A stretch of DNA of 45,759 nt. It comes from an uncultured Colwellia sp. GTDB lineage: Bacteria; Pseudomonadota; Gammaproteobacteria; Enterobacterales; Alteromonadaceae. This document shows, in pieces, positions 27,915-36,341 of this stretch (position 1 is the stretch's first letter; every line of letters begins with the position of its first letter). The stretch is from NCBI GenBank assembly GCA_913049915.1, contig CAJWZC010000021.1, positions 1 to 45,759 of the forward strand, read 5' to 3'. The notes under the pieces were generated by a model. That model did no database searches. It was not told the origin of the DNA and saw nothing but the letters and a program-made list of their open reading frames with translations. A program made the position numbers and the translations under genes.

Positions 27915-28940
27915 ATGAAAGCGACTATAAATGACGTAGCAAAACAAGCTGGCGTATCAATAAAAACTGTTTCTCGTGTTATCAATAATGAAACTTCAGT
28001 TCGTCAATTAACAAGAGAAAAAGTACAACTAGCCGTAGATGAACTCAATTACCAACCTAACTTATCAGCGCGTAACTTAGCTGGTGCAAAATCATTTTCT
28101 GTTGCCTATATTTACGATAATCCAAACGCTTATTACATCATTGATATGCAAGGTGGCATATTATCAGCCTGTAAGAAACAAGGTTTTGAGCTATTAATTC
28201 ACCCATGTGATGCAAAAAATGAAAATATTACCGAAGAAGTTGTGAACATGGTTAAGCAAGCACGTATTGCTGGCTTAATCTTAACTCCACCTTTATCTGA
28301 AATGCCTGAATTTGTTAAATCATTAATAGATCTTGATGTTAAAGTTGTTCGAATTATGTCGGGTGACGTCGCACCCGACGAGCTAAGTCCCTGTGTTATG
28401 GTCAACGATAGAGAAGCGGCACAAATAATTACACAGCATCTAATTGACTTAGGCCATAAAGATATTGCTTTTATTGCTGGTGATGCAAAGCATATGTCCA
28501 CTATTGAGCGCTATAAAGGTTATAGGAGAGCATTAAAATCAAGTGATATTGAGTTTAATAAAAACCTTGTTATCGAAGGCGAATACTCTTTCGATTCAGG
28601 TGTTAGTGGTGCAAAGCAATTGATGTCTACTGAAAGTAATAAAATACGTCCTACGGCTATTTTTTCTTGTAATGATGAAATTGCAGCGGGTGCATTATTT
28701 GCAGCACGATTAATGGATATTTCGATACCTGAACAATTATCTATTGTGGGTTTTGAAAACAGCCCATTCTCACGTCAAACTTGGCCAAAACTGACGACGG
28801 CTGATCAGCCCAATGGTCAAATCGCTGAAGATGCAGCAAATTTACTTCTCAGCCAAGTTCGTAAGCAAAAAAATCAAGTTACCATCAGCCAATATGTACC
28901 AAAACTTATTATCAGAGACTCAAGTGCACAGTGTAAATAA
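27915..28940 (+). CDS. nagR: LacI-family repressor, probable NagR of the GlcNAc regulon
   Basis: 341 residues. The N-terminal helix-turn-helix TINDVAKQAGVSIKTVSRVI and the hinge helix (QPNLSARNLAG) are typical LacI/GalR. The effector domain follows with VMVNDREAAQIITQHLIDLG, IAFIAGD and SCNDEIAAGALFAARL. The even, centre-CG palindromes around it are classic targets of this family, and their presence before nag genes identifies the ligand as an amino-sugar metabolite, in other species GlcN-6-P or GlcNAc-6-P. Divergent from pgi. Naming it NagR is inference from context. Confidence 0.88.
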   Translation: MKATINDVAKQAGVSIKTVSRVINNETSVRQLTREKVQLAVDELNYQPNLSARNLAGAKSFSVAYIYDNPNAYYIIDMQGGILSACKKQGFELLIHPCDAKNENITEEVVNMVKQARIAGLILTPPLSEMPEFVKSLIDLDVKVVRIMSGDVAPDELSPCVMVNDREAAQIITQHLIDLGHKDIAFIAGDAKHMSTIERYKGYRRALKSSDIEFNKNLVIEGEYSFDSGVSGAKQLMSTESNKIRPTAIFSCNDEIAAGALFAARLMDISIPEQLSIVGFENSPFSRQTWPKLTTADQPNGQIAEDAANLLLSQVRKQKNQVTISQYVPKLIIRDSSAQCK

Positions 28941-29356
28941 CGACTAAGATAAGGGAAACAGCGTTAACCTTACTTTAATGAGAAAAATTAAACGTCTAAA
29001 ACTAACTTATAAAAATTTAACTTGATGAAATAAACTATTCAAACATTATTTAATGTTAAATATATCATCTATCTTTTTCATTTTAGCTGAATGATTTAAG
29101 TACGCTTTTCTTGCCGCAAAAAAAAATAGTAACAACTAAAGTTATTAAGAGAGCAAGTACAGTAGGTTCTTTTGATAGTGTTCTGCTAAGCCATTCCATG
29201 GTCTACTTTCCTTAGTATGTAAGATATTAATAATTTCGAATATCAGCTAGTGTATCTTATCACCAGCAAGCTAATTTAAAAAACTAGCTTATTATGTTGC
29301 ACATTTTAAAATATTTTCTACAAGTGTTCAAGCCTTAAAGGATTTACCCCTTAACG
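28941..29356. other. Intergenic region after nagR
   Basis: 416 bp. It contains one possible 38-codon membrane peptide gene (29083-29199, minus). No clear terminator for nagR was found; an AAGCTA/TAGCTT weak inverted repeat lies near 29269-29291. Confidence 0.4.
29083..29199 (-). CDS. Possible 38-residue single-pass membrane peptide
   Basis: A short frame starting at ATG 29199 with AAGGAAAG 7-14 bp upstream. It encodes a short polar head (MEWLSRTLSKEP), one hydrophobic helix (TVLALLITLVVTIFFC) and a basic tail (GKKSVLKSF), the layout of many bacterial small membrane proteins. It has no recognised homologue. A strong ribosome site and the positive-inside tail support it; the short length means chance is possible. 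Confidence 0.4.
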   Translation of the reverse strand: MEWLSRTLSKEPTVLALLITLVVTIFFCGKKSVLKSFS

Positions 29357-29707
29357 CTATTCTTCAAAGTATGTACCCCAACCATCATAGTCAACGCCAC
29401 ATTTCTTTGCCAGCTCAAACATAGCTTGAGTTTCTTTTTTGATCAAGTCTACATCTAACATTTGTTCCGTCGCAATATCAAAAGCAAACACTTTATCGCC
29501 ATTTTCTAATTCAGCCTCTTCTGGTTCTTCAATCTCGAACCCTAGTTTAAATGCTGAAATAGCCGCCTTCTCTAATACATCAAAATCACTACTAGCAAAG
29601 TGATGTTCTATAGTGTGGTAAACTTCTTCATTAGTACCATCGCCAAGCAACTCAGCAATCAGCATTTCGGTGTGGGCAAACCATTCTTGTAATTGTTCAT
29701 CAATCAT
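29357..29707 (-). CDS. rraB: Regulator of RNase E activity RraB
   Basis: 116-residue acidic protein. The C-terminal signature GVDYDGWGTYFEE and the middle DVLEKAAISAFKLGFEI with GDKVFAFDI identify RraB, which binds RNase E and modulates mRNA decay in the cytoplasm. Length fits gammaproteobacterial RraB. AGG precedes the ATG. It follows the acyltransferase gene in the same direction by 36 bp. Confidence 0.92.
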   Translation of the reverse strand: MIDEQLQEWFAHTEMLIAELLGDGTNEEVYHTIEHHFASSDFDVLEKAAISAFKLGFEIEEPEEAELENGDKVFAFDIATEQMLDVDLIKKETQAMFELAKKCGVDYDGWGTYFEE

Positions 29708-29743
29708 CTTTATTACCTATTTATTTTTTATCAATAACTTGTA

Positions 29744-30487
29744 CTATTTATTATGATAAGCCGCTGCTTCAATCGATAACTTCTCTATTTTATCAGACAT
29801 TAATCCATGTACTTCATTAATTATTACACGTAAGTTCTCGCGGTTTGCATCATTGAGTTGTATCGGATCTAGAAATTCGATAATTATTTTACCATTGTCC
29901 CAGCGATTTAAGTTGATAGTACCAACTTGGTTACTCGCACAAATTGGTACTATCGGCACTTCTGCTTGCATAGCTGTGCGAAAAGCGCCTGTTTTCAACG
30001 GTAATAAACCTTTTCCTCGGCTCCGGGTACCTTCAGGGAACATCCAGATAGAAAGTTTATCTTTCTTTATTTTATCTGCTGTTAGTTCAATGGTATTCAT
30101 TGCTTTACTGGTATTTTTTCTATCAATTAGAATATTACCTGACAACCAATACATTTGTCCAAAAAAAGGGATCCATTTTAAACTTTTTTTACCTACGCTC
30201 ACCGTACCAGGTAAGACTGCATTGGCGTGAGTAAAAAGATCATAACTGTTCTGATGATTTGCCATCCAGACAACAGGACCGATATCTTTAACCGATTCAG
30301 GAATTCTAACTTCTACTTCAACACCTAGAATTTTAGGGATTTTTCCAAGAAACCTTGCTGTATGATAAACATTATTACGATGAAAAGGCCGTAATAGTGA
30401 ATAAACAACAGAGATTGAACAAATGATGACCAACGCCAAGGTCATTAAAAAAACGCGTATTACAGCTAGCAAAAAAAGCTCCAGCAT
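29744..30487 (-). CDS. plsC: 1-acyl-sn-glycerol-3-phosphate acyltransferase (PlsC)
   Basis: 247 residues with an N-terminal membrane helix (about 5-30). The acyltransferase HX4D motif is NHQNSYD (His78, Asp83); the substrate motif is FPEGTRSRG, followed by GAFRTAMQAEVPIVPI. It makes phosphatidic acid from lysophosphatidic acid at the inner membrane. Start ATG at 30487 lacks a clear ribosome site. Upstream of rraB, probably co-transcribed. Confidence 0.93.
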   Translation of the reverse strand: MLELFLLAVIRVFLMTLALVIICSISVVYSLLRPFHRNNVYHTARFLGKIPKILGVEVEVRIPESVKDIGPVVWMANHQNSYDLFTHANAVLPGTVSVGKKSLKWIPFFGQMYWLSGNILIDRKNTSKAMNTIELTADKIKKDKLSIWMFPEGTRSRGKGLLPLKTGAFRTAMQAEVPIVPICASNQVGTINLNRWDNGKIIIEFLDPIQLNDANRENLRVIINEVHGLMSDKIEKLSIEAAAYHNK

Positions 30488-30561
30488 TGATAGCTAAGAA
30501 AAGATTATGGCGAGTATACAGAAAAACAAATAATAAGGTAAAGCGATTAGCTATTTATATA

Positions 30562-30628
30562 AGAAAAAAACGACGATATTAGAATCGTCCAATATAAGTG
30601 AATTTTTTATATCCTCCACTTATATTGG
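30562..30628 (-). terminator. Double hairpin after the response regulator gene
   Basis: Two adjacent stems on the minus strand: CACTTATATTGG/CCAATATAAGTG (30589-30600 with 30617-30628, perfect 12 bp, 16-nt loop), then GACGAT/ATCGTC (30572-30577 with 30584-30589) directly followed by a T-run. The second is a standard intrinsic terminator; the two stems share base 30589, so they would compete at one point. Confidence 0.75.
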
Positions 30629-30646
30629 CTTTATTTCGCGGTGAAG

Positions 30647-31417
30647 TTAGGAAGTAATATTATGAAACATATACCCTTGCCCCCAAACTGTTTCTATTTG
30701 ATTATTCTTCATACCACCTACCGTCAATTTCTGACGTAATTGAGATATTCTAATATCAAGTGTCCGTTCTTCACCATTATAAGACCTTTTAAGTAACATA
30801 TTGTAGAGGTTATCTCGGGATAATATCTTTCCCTGATATTCAATGAGAAACTTCAATAAATTAAATTCAAAGGTTGTTAACTTCACCATTTCTCCATTAA
30901 TAAAACACCGCTGTGACTTAGGCTGTAAACAAACATCTCCCATCGTCAAACTAGCTAATTCTACTTGATTTACTTTATTAGTTTGACGACGAAATAAAGC
31001 CTCTATACGCATAATTAATATCAGATTATCAATAGGTTTAGGTAAATAGTCATCCACACCTAGCTTAAAAGCATCAATTTGCTTTTGTTCATCATTCACG
31101 TTTGATACGATAATAAGTAGTCCATCAAATATGGCGCGAAGATCCCGTATGATTAAGAACTGTACTTTTGCAGCAAAACCAATGTCTAACACGATCATGT
31201 CCGGTTGATTGTCTCCTAAGTGATTTTTAAGATCCTGACTCAAGACTTCACTGGTACGTATTGTTGTAGTTTGATAACCTAGTTCATTATTACTTACTAA
31301 GAAGACTTTACTGAGGTAATGATCATTTTCAATCAACAGTAAAGTTTGCTTTAATTGTTTATCATTATTAGTTTCAAGTGGTTGCGTATTTTCTACAAGT
31401 TCAATACTTGATGTCAT
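30647..31417 (-). CDS. Orphan OmpR/PhoB-family response regulator (RstA-like)
   Basis: 256 residues. Receiver domain at about 25-140 with phosphoacceptor Asp78 in MIVLDIG, Ser105 in the Thr position and Lys127 in DDYLPKP; the acidic pocket reads IEND, so one of the paired acidic residues is Asn31. The C-terminal winged helix (about 160-252) has LTTFEFNLLKFLIEYQGKIL and ERTLDIRISQLRQKL. No sensor kinase is adjacent. AAGGAG stands 7 bp before the ATG, and a TATAAT -10 with an array of TGTAA repeats lies upstream. Target genes are unknown. Confidence 0.9.
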   Translation of the reverse strand: MTSSIELVENTQPLETNNDKQLKQTLLLIENDHYLSKVFLVSNNELGYQTTTIRTSEVLSQDLKNHLGDNQPDMIVLDIGFAAKVQFLIIRDLRAIFDGLLIIVSNVNDEQKQIDAFKLGVDDYLPKPIDNLILIMRIEALFRRQTNKVNQVELASLTMGDVCLQPKSQRCFINGEMVKLTTFEFNLLKFLIEYQGKILSRDNLYNMLLKRSYNGEERTLDIRISQLRQKLTVGGMKNNQIETVWGQGYMFHNITS

Positions 31418-31441
31418 GACAGACTCCTTAAAATTAAACGA

Positions 31442-31474
31442 CTTTGCTTTAATAATTAAATTATAAAAGCAAAG
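31442..31474. promoter_or_regulatory. Response regulator promoter: -10 within a 9-bp inverted repeat
   Basis: Read on the minus strand, TATAAT lies at 31465-31460. It is enclosed by the perfect inverted repeat CTTTGCTTT (31442-31450) / AAAGCAAAG (31466-31474). No good -35 is present, as expected for an activator-dependent promoter. Confidence 0.6.
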
Positions 31475-31486
31475 CCTCTAAGAGAC

Positions 31487-31522
31487 TGTAATAGCTTGTA
31501 ATGAAACTGTAACATCTTGCAA
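31487..31522. promoter_or_regulatory. Four tandem TGTAA half-sites before the response regulator gene
   Basis: TGTAA at 31487, 31497 and 31508 and TGCAA at 31518, spaced 10, 11 and 10 bp, overlapping the missing -35 of the response regulator promoter. Head-to-tail half-sites at one helical turn are the binding mode of OmpR/PhoB-family regulators, and TGTAAN5TGTA is the complement of the known RstA-box pattern. Suggests autoregulation. Confidence 0.65.
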
Positions 31523-31542
31523 TGAGATTTTTCGTTAAGCGA

Positions 31543-32688
31543 TTAATTACTTTTATTAAAAAATAAAAAATCATGCGGCTTAATAGTTAACACTACTTGT
31601 TGCTTTATTGATAGGGCAATATCACTGTATAAACTTAGCTTATCAAATACCATAGACTTATCCATCGCTGCATCATCGAGGCTACTTAAGTAGTAATGAT
31701 AACCTTGCTCAGTAACACTAATATATTCAACTTGTGCATTGGCTTTCAGGTGAGTATTTCCATCGGCTAAAACATTGAGTAGTAAATTAGCTGACTTGAC
31801 GAGTAAATAAACTAAGCTGCCATTATTACCACTACTATTATCTATATCAAGCTTCCCTAACAAACTCTGAGCGCCTACTGAATTGACTTGGCAAGGAAGC
31901 CAACTTCCTAACTGTAAAAAATCAGCTACTTGATAACTATTAGGTTGCTGGCAAAGAATACTAGGCGCATCAAATTGTAATAACCTACCCTGTGCCATAA
32001 CGGCCATTTTATCTGCAAAGGTGAATACCTCATCTTTATTATGGGTGACAAAAATAGCCGTCGTCTTAAACTGCTTTAACAACTGCCTTATTTCTACCAT
32101 CAATTCATGTCTAAGGCGCGCATCTATATTTGAAAAAGGTTCATCGAGTAATAATAATTTAGGTTGTGGCGCTAAAGCTCTAGCAATAGCTACACGTTGC
32201 TGCTGACCACCTGAGAGCTGATGGATATAACTGTCACTGTGATCGGTTAGTTTTAATATAGCTAGTAAGTGATCGATTTGTTCAAGTTGCGCTATTTTTT
32301 TTAGTTTACTTATTCCAAAAGCAATATTTTCTTTTACCGTTAAATGAGGGAATAGCGCATAATCTTGAAAAATCATGCCGACTTGACGTTGTTCTGCCGG
32401 TACACAGTGCTCATCATTATTAAGTCCATTACAACTAAGTAAATGACCATCAACAACTATTTTACCTGTCGTTGGCTTACTAAAACCAGCGATAGCATTA
32501 AGCAAGGTTGTTTTACCACAACCACTGGCACCAACAAGTCCTAAAATATCGCCCTCGTTAAGACTTAAATCCAACGCTGATAAAATCACTTTATCTTGTA
32601 GTACTACGGAAAGTTGTTGGATAGTTAGCTGAGCCATTGGCTCGGCGGGTAACTCAGGAAGTGGCTGGGTAGTTAACAACGTGGTCAT
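31543..32688 (-). CDS. fbpC: Ferric iron ABC transporter ATP-binding protein (FbpC-type)
   Basis: 381 residues. Walker A GASGCGKTTLL, Q-loop FQDYALFPHLTV, signature LSGGQQQR, Walker B LLLLDEPFSNID and switch His in IFVTHNKDE, followed by a long C-terminal regulatory/TOBE region (about 250-381). It powers the FbpAB iron importer at the inner membrane. The start overlaps the fbpB stop by 4 bp (ATGA). The N terminus has about 20 proline-rich extra residues before the ABC domain. Iron is inferred from FbpA and the Fur-like site. Confidence 0.9.
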   Translation of the reverse strand: MTTLLTTQPLPELPAEPMAQLTIQQLSVVLQDKVILSALDLSLNEGDILGLVGASGCGKTTLLNAIAGFSKPTTGKIVVDGHLLSCNGLNNDEHCVPAEQRQVGMIFQDYALFPHLTVKENIAFGISKLKKIAQLEQIDHLLAILKLTDHSDSYIHQLSGGQQQRVAIARALAPQPKLLLLDEPFSNIDARLRHELMVEIRQLLKQFKTTAIFVTHNKDEVFTFADKMAVMAQGRLLQFDAPSILCQQPNSYQVADFLQLGSWLPCQVNSVGAQSLLGKLDIDNSSGNNGSLVYLLVKSANLLLNVLADGNTHLKANAQVEYISVTEQGYHYYLSSLDDAAMDKSMVFDKLSLYSDIALSIKQQVVLTIKPHDFLFFNKSN

Positions 32689-34313
32689 ACTTTGTCCTTA
32701 CTCTTATTCAGTAGCACTATAGGTAATAAGCCGAACAATACAATGAGGATAGCCCCTAAAGCACCTTGTTCTAACATTTCATCAGAAATAAGCTGATAAA
32801 TCTGGCTACTTAACGTTTCAAAATTAAAGGGACGCAATAATAATACGGCTGGTAATTCTTTCATTGCTTCAACAAAAACTAATAACCATGCGACCAATAT
32901 TGCTGGTGTTAAAATAGGTAGATGTACCCTAGTTAAACTCCCCTTTAGGTTTACCCCTAACGATGCTGGCGAATAATCTAATGACTGAGGTATTTGTTTT
33001 ATGCCACTTGCGATGGTGCCATTAGCTATCGCTGAAAAACGTACTACTAGCGCAAAAACAATAGCAAAAATAGAACCAGATAAAATTAATCCTGGCGCAC
33101 TAAAACCTATATATTCAACAACCGCGTTAATCCAGTGATCAAGAGGACCTAAAGTAGACAACATGGCCATAGCTATAACCGTACCGGGGATGGCATAACC
33201 AAAACCTGATATCACTTGTGGGACTTTTCGATATTTATCATTGTGTAAACGCTGATATAAACCTAATGATAAAGCAATAACTACCGCAATTGTCGCCACA
33301 AATACTGACACTTTTAGTGAATTGACGCCAGTAGACAATAAAACAGATAACTGTGCAATATCACTGTATTGAACAGCCATAATAATCAATAAGATTAACG
33401 GTAATAAAAAACCTAAAGTAACTAGTGCCCAGCAAAAAACACTAGCAATAATTTGTTGGCTAACCGAAAGTTTTATTAGCTCTCTATTTAAGTTAGGTCT
33501 AGCGCTTTGATGGCGAAGCCCTGCCCTACTTCGTTGTTCTGTTAGCACAACAAAAAACACTAATAACATCAAAATACTGGCTAAAGCATTAGCCGCGCCA
33601 AGATCGCCATAACCAAGCCAAGTATCATAAATGGCGGTAGTTAGGGTGTTAACAGAGAAATATTGTACGGTAGCAAAATCAGCTAAAGTTTCCATTAAGA
33701 CAAGACTGGCCGAAACAGCAATAGCAGGTCTTGCCAAAGGGAGCGCTACTTTAAAGAAACTTTGTTTTGCGGTTAAGCCAAGTAATCGACTTGCACGAAT
33801 TAAACTTTGATCTTGTTGCTCAAAAGCGCCACGCGTTAGCATATAAATATAAGGAAATAACACCAGTGCTAACATTAAGGCTGCACCCGGTAAGGTACGA
33901 AGATCAAAAAACCAATAATCATTTGGCGATTGCCAACCAAACCAGTCTCTTAACGCACGTTGGACTGGACCGGCATAATCAAATAAATCGGTGTAAAGAT
34001 AAGCAACTAAATAGGCAGGCATCGCTAAGGGTAATAGTAATAACCAACGTAGCTGCTGCTTAAAAACAATATTAGTTTGTGTAATGATTCCAGCACTAAA
34101 CACACCAAAAAATAACGCTAATAACACTACCCAAAAGGCAAGTAATACAGTGTTTTCAAGATAGCTTGGTAGCACTGTTTGCCATAAATGAGCAAACAGT
34201 TGCGTTGAAGCACTCAAGCCACCAACTAGCATAACCAACACTGGCACTATCAATACCAGTGCAATTAAATAACTAGATAACTTCCATAATCTACTGTTAT
34301 ACAGTGCTATCAC
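32685..34313 (-). CDS. fbpB: Ferric iron ABC transporter permease (FbpB-type)
   Basis: 542-residue double-length permease with about 12 membrane helices and two binding-protein-dependent transport EAA loops, visible in RASRLLGLTAKQSFFKVALP and DYSPASLGVNLKGSLTRVHL. This fused-permease architecture is typical of FbpB/HitB/SfuB ferric transporters. Overlaps both neighbours by 4 bp (ATGA), so the operon is translationally coupled. Confidence 0.92.
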   Translation of the reverse strand: MIALYNSRLWKLSSYLIALVLIVPVLVMLVGGLSASTQLFAHLWQTVLPSYLENTVLLAFWVVLLALFFGVFSAGIITQTNIVFKQQLRWLLLLPLAMPAYLVAYLYTDLFDYAGPVQRALRDWFGWQSPNDYWFFDLRTLPGAALMLALVLFPYIYMLTRGAFEQQDQSLIRASRLLGLTAKQSFFKVALPLARPAIAVSASLVLMETLADFATVQYFSVNTLTTAIYDTWLGYGDLGAANALASILMLLVFFVVLTEQRSRAGLRHQSARPNLNRELIKLSVSQQIIASVFCWALVTLGFLLPLILLIIMAVQYSDIAQLSVLLSTGVNSLKVSVFVATIAVVIALSLGLYQRLHNDKYRKVPQVISGFGYAIPGTVIAMAMLSTLGPLDHWINAVVEYIGFSAPGLILSGSIFAIVFALVVRFSAIANGTIASGIKQIPQSLDYSPASLGVNLKGSLTRVHLPILTPAILVAWLLVFVEAMKELPAVLLLRPFNFETLSSQIYQLISDEMLEQGALGAILIVLFGLLPIVLLNKSKDKV

Positions 34314-35320
34314 AAATCAAACTGTGCTTGATCTAATAGCTTTAATGCTGTTTTACGGTTTTTTGCAATATCTTCTAACGGTAAAGCATCTGCTCTATAA
34401 CTACCCCAAGAAGCAACTAACTTGGATACCGCAACACCTTCACGAACGGGATATTCCATGTTTGTTTGTGCGTATAACGCTTGCGCTGGTTTAGAAACTA
34501 AAAATTCCATTAACGCTTGAGCATTTTTTGCATTAGGGGCATATTTAGCCATAGCAACGCCTGAGATATTAATATGAGCACCACGATTATTTTGGTTAGG
34601 GAAATTAATATACACCTCATCAGCCCAAACCTTTTGTTTTTCATCTTTTAGCATTTTGCCAAAGTAATAGCTATTACCTAAAGAAATATCACACAGTTGT
34701 TGATGAATCGCTTGTACTTGCGCACGATCACTTCCCTGGGGTTTACGCGCTAAATTAGTCTTCACTTTTTTAAGCCAATCTAACGTATATTTTTCGCCAT
34801 GCTCACTGATCATTGAAGCAACTAAAGCAACAGTATAAGGGTGTTTACCACTTCGCGTACAAACACGACCTTTATATTTTTCATCCGCTAAATCTTCATA
34901 ATTTAAATCTATTTTTCCTAAACGTTTCGCTGAATAGATATTACGAACGCGAGTAGTTAAAGCAAACCAGGTATTGTCTTGTGCTTGGTATTGTTTAGGG
35001 ATTGCGCTGCTTAATACTGAAGAGTTAACTGGTTGTACTAAACCTTTATCACGCAGTTCAATCAAGCGACTAATATCTGTCGTGAGTAAAATATCAGCAG
35101 GACTATACTTACCTTCACGCGCTAAACGCTCAGCCATGCCCTTCTTAGCAAACACCACATTTACTTTAATGCCTGTTTGTTCAGTAAACTTGATAAATAA
35201 AGGTTCAACAAGAAAAGGTTGTCGGTATGAGTAAACGTTCACTTCTTCACTCGCATTAGCGATAAAACTGGTTATAAAAAAGAATGTAATAAATAAGATA
35301 ATAAACAATTTTTTGAACAT
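34310..35320 (-). CDS. fbpA: Periplasmic ferric iron-binding protein (FbpA-type)
   Basis: 336 residues from the ATG at 35320; the open frame extends to 35401 but that would swallow the promoter, and GAGA precedes the 35320 start. Signal peptide MFKKLFIILFITFFFIT...ANA, then EVNVYSYRQPFLVEPL. The tandem iron-ligand tyrosines are present as GNSYYFGKM (Tyr218, Tyr219; about 194-195 after signal removal, as in Haemophilus FbpA). It binds Fe3+ in the periplasm and delivers it to FbpBC. First gene of the fbpABC operon. Confidence 0.92.
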   Translation of the reverse strand: MFKKLFIILFITFFFITSFIANASEEVNVYSYRQPFLVEPLFIKFTEQTGIKVNVVFAKKGMAERLAREGKYSPADILLTTDISRLIELRDKGLVQPVNSSVLSSAIPKQYQAQDNTWFALTTRVRNIYSAKRLGKIDLNYEDLADEKYKGRVCTRSGKHPYTVALVASMISEHGEKYTLDWLKKVKTNLARKPQGSDRAQVQAIHQQLCDISLGNSYYFGKMLKDEKQKVWADEVYINFPNQNNRGAHINISGVAMAKYAPNAKNAQALMEFLVSKPAQALYAQTNMEYPVREGVAVSKLVASWGSYRADALPLEDIAKNRKTALKLLDQAQFDL

Positions 35321-35351
35321 AAGTCGTGTCTCAATAAAATACTGTGAGCGG

Positions 35352-35379
35352 ATTGTACAAGGACAGCAAAGGCTGTCAA
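35352..35379 (-). promoter_or_regulatory. fbpABC promoter
   Basis: On the minus strand TTGACA (35379-35374) and TACAAT (35357-35352) are 16 bp apart, a near-consensus sigma-70 promoter, ending about 32 bp before the fbpA ATG. Confidence 0.75.
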
Positions 35380-35385
35380 GGTTTT

Positions 35386-35400
35386 TGAGAACAATTCTCA
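35386..35400. promoter_or_regulatory. Fur-box-like site before fbpABC
   Basis: TGAGAACAATTCTCA is a perfect 7-1-7 inverted repeat, related to the Fur core TGATAATNATTATCA, and lies 6 bp upstream of the -35. It fits iron repression of the transporter. Confidence 0.75.
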
Positions 35401-35426
35401 TTAAGGATTTTTTTTCTGATTATCTA

Positions 35427-36296
35427 TTAACTTAGCCCCACAGCACCACTTAACAGTAACCAACAAGCAAAGAACAACTTCAACTTAGTGGCTGATAAGT
35501 GGGTGACTACCGTTTTAGCAAATATTCCACCTAATACGGCTCCTGGGCCTGCAAATAAAACAACTTGCCAATAAACGTCATTATTAACTTGTGCGATTGC
35601 TGTCCAAACGGTGACAGCGGAAACTATTACAGCAGCAGCGACAGCCATACTAATATCAAAATGACGTAAAAGCAGATAAATAACTAATAACTCGCCAACG
35701 CCAACACTTAACCAAGCGGTAACAGCACCACCAAATAAACCAATCAATACCATCGCGATATAATCTACATAATATAGCTGACTTCGCTCACGGTGCGGTT
35801 GTAGTAAATAAATAGTTAAGATAATAAAAAAACCTAATAGCAATGAAAACCAGCTAAAACTGATGGGTAAAGTAGCTGGAGAATCAACGTGGATAATAAA
35901 GACTGAATTAAGGCCAATTACCGAAGCAATAGTAGTCACACAAATAATACGTTTAAAGCCTTGCCATAAACGTAACTCTGTTTTTTCAGTTTTATAATGA
36001 TGCCACCAAGTAACAGCGCCCGCAGTCATACCGAAGCATTGAATAGCAAAGCTTGTAGCAATTGACTGTTGCTCAGTAAAATTAAGCTGAGTAAACATGG
36101 GAATAAACACCACGCCACCACCAGCCCCGGTTGAGTTAGCGAAGATAGCACCAACAGTACCTAGAAAGGTAAAGAAAATATAATCTGTTAATTCAGTTAG
36201 GGTGTGGCTAGAACTGAAAAGTAAGCCTGCCCATAACACTAAAAATAGCACTATAAACGTAGGATTTGATAAGCGCATAAATGCTTTTTTAGACAT
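35427..36296 (-). CDS. TauE/SafE-family membrane transporter
   Basis: 289 residues with about eight membrane helices. The duplicated family motif is seen as GTVGAIFANSTGAGGGVVFIP in the first half and GLFGGAVTAWLSVGVGELLV in the second. Members export or take up sulfite, sulfonates or other small anions; the substrate here cannot be told. Start ATG at 36296 (an ATG six codons later is possible). Downstream of the YcxB-like gene by 45 bp. Confidence 0.88.
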   Translation of the reverse strand: MSKKAFMRLSNPTFIVLFLVLWAGLLFSSSHTLTELTDYIFFTFLGTVGAIFANSTGAGGGVVFIPMFTQLNFTEQQSIATSFAIQCFGMTAGAVTWWHHYKTEKTELRLWQGFKRIICVTTIASVIGLNSVFIIHVDSPATLPISFSWFSLLLGFFIILTIYLLQPHRERSQLYYVDYIAMVLIGLFGGAVTAWLSVGVGELLVIYLLLRHFDISMAVAAAVIVSAVTVWTAIAQVNNDVYWQVVLFAGPGAVLGGIFAKTVVTHLSATKLKLFFACWLLLSGAVGLS

Positions 36297-36341
36297 AGGT
36301 ACTTAATTTCAACTTATTTACTTCAATTTATCTGACTTACT

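Noticed and set aside
31543..35320. Sulfate/thiamine/polyamine-type ABC transporter
   Set aside because: The tandem tyrosines in the binding protein, the fused permease and the Fur-like site favour ferric iron.
35362..35377. GACAGC-AAAG-GCTGTC as a sixth NagR operator
   Set aside because: The half-sites resemble the operator, but the 4-bp insert changes spacing and it precedes iron transport genes. It overlaps the fbp -35.
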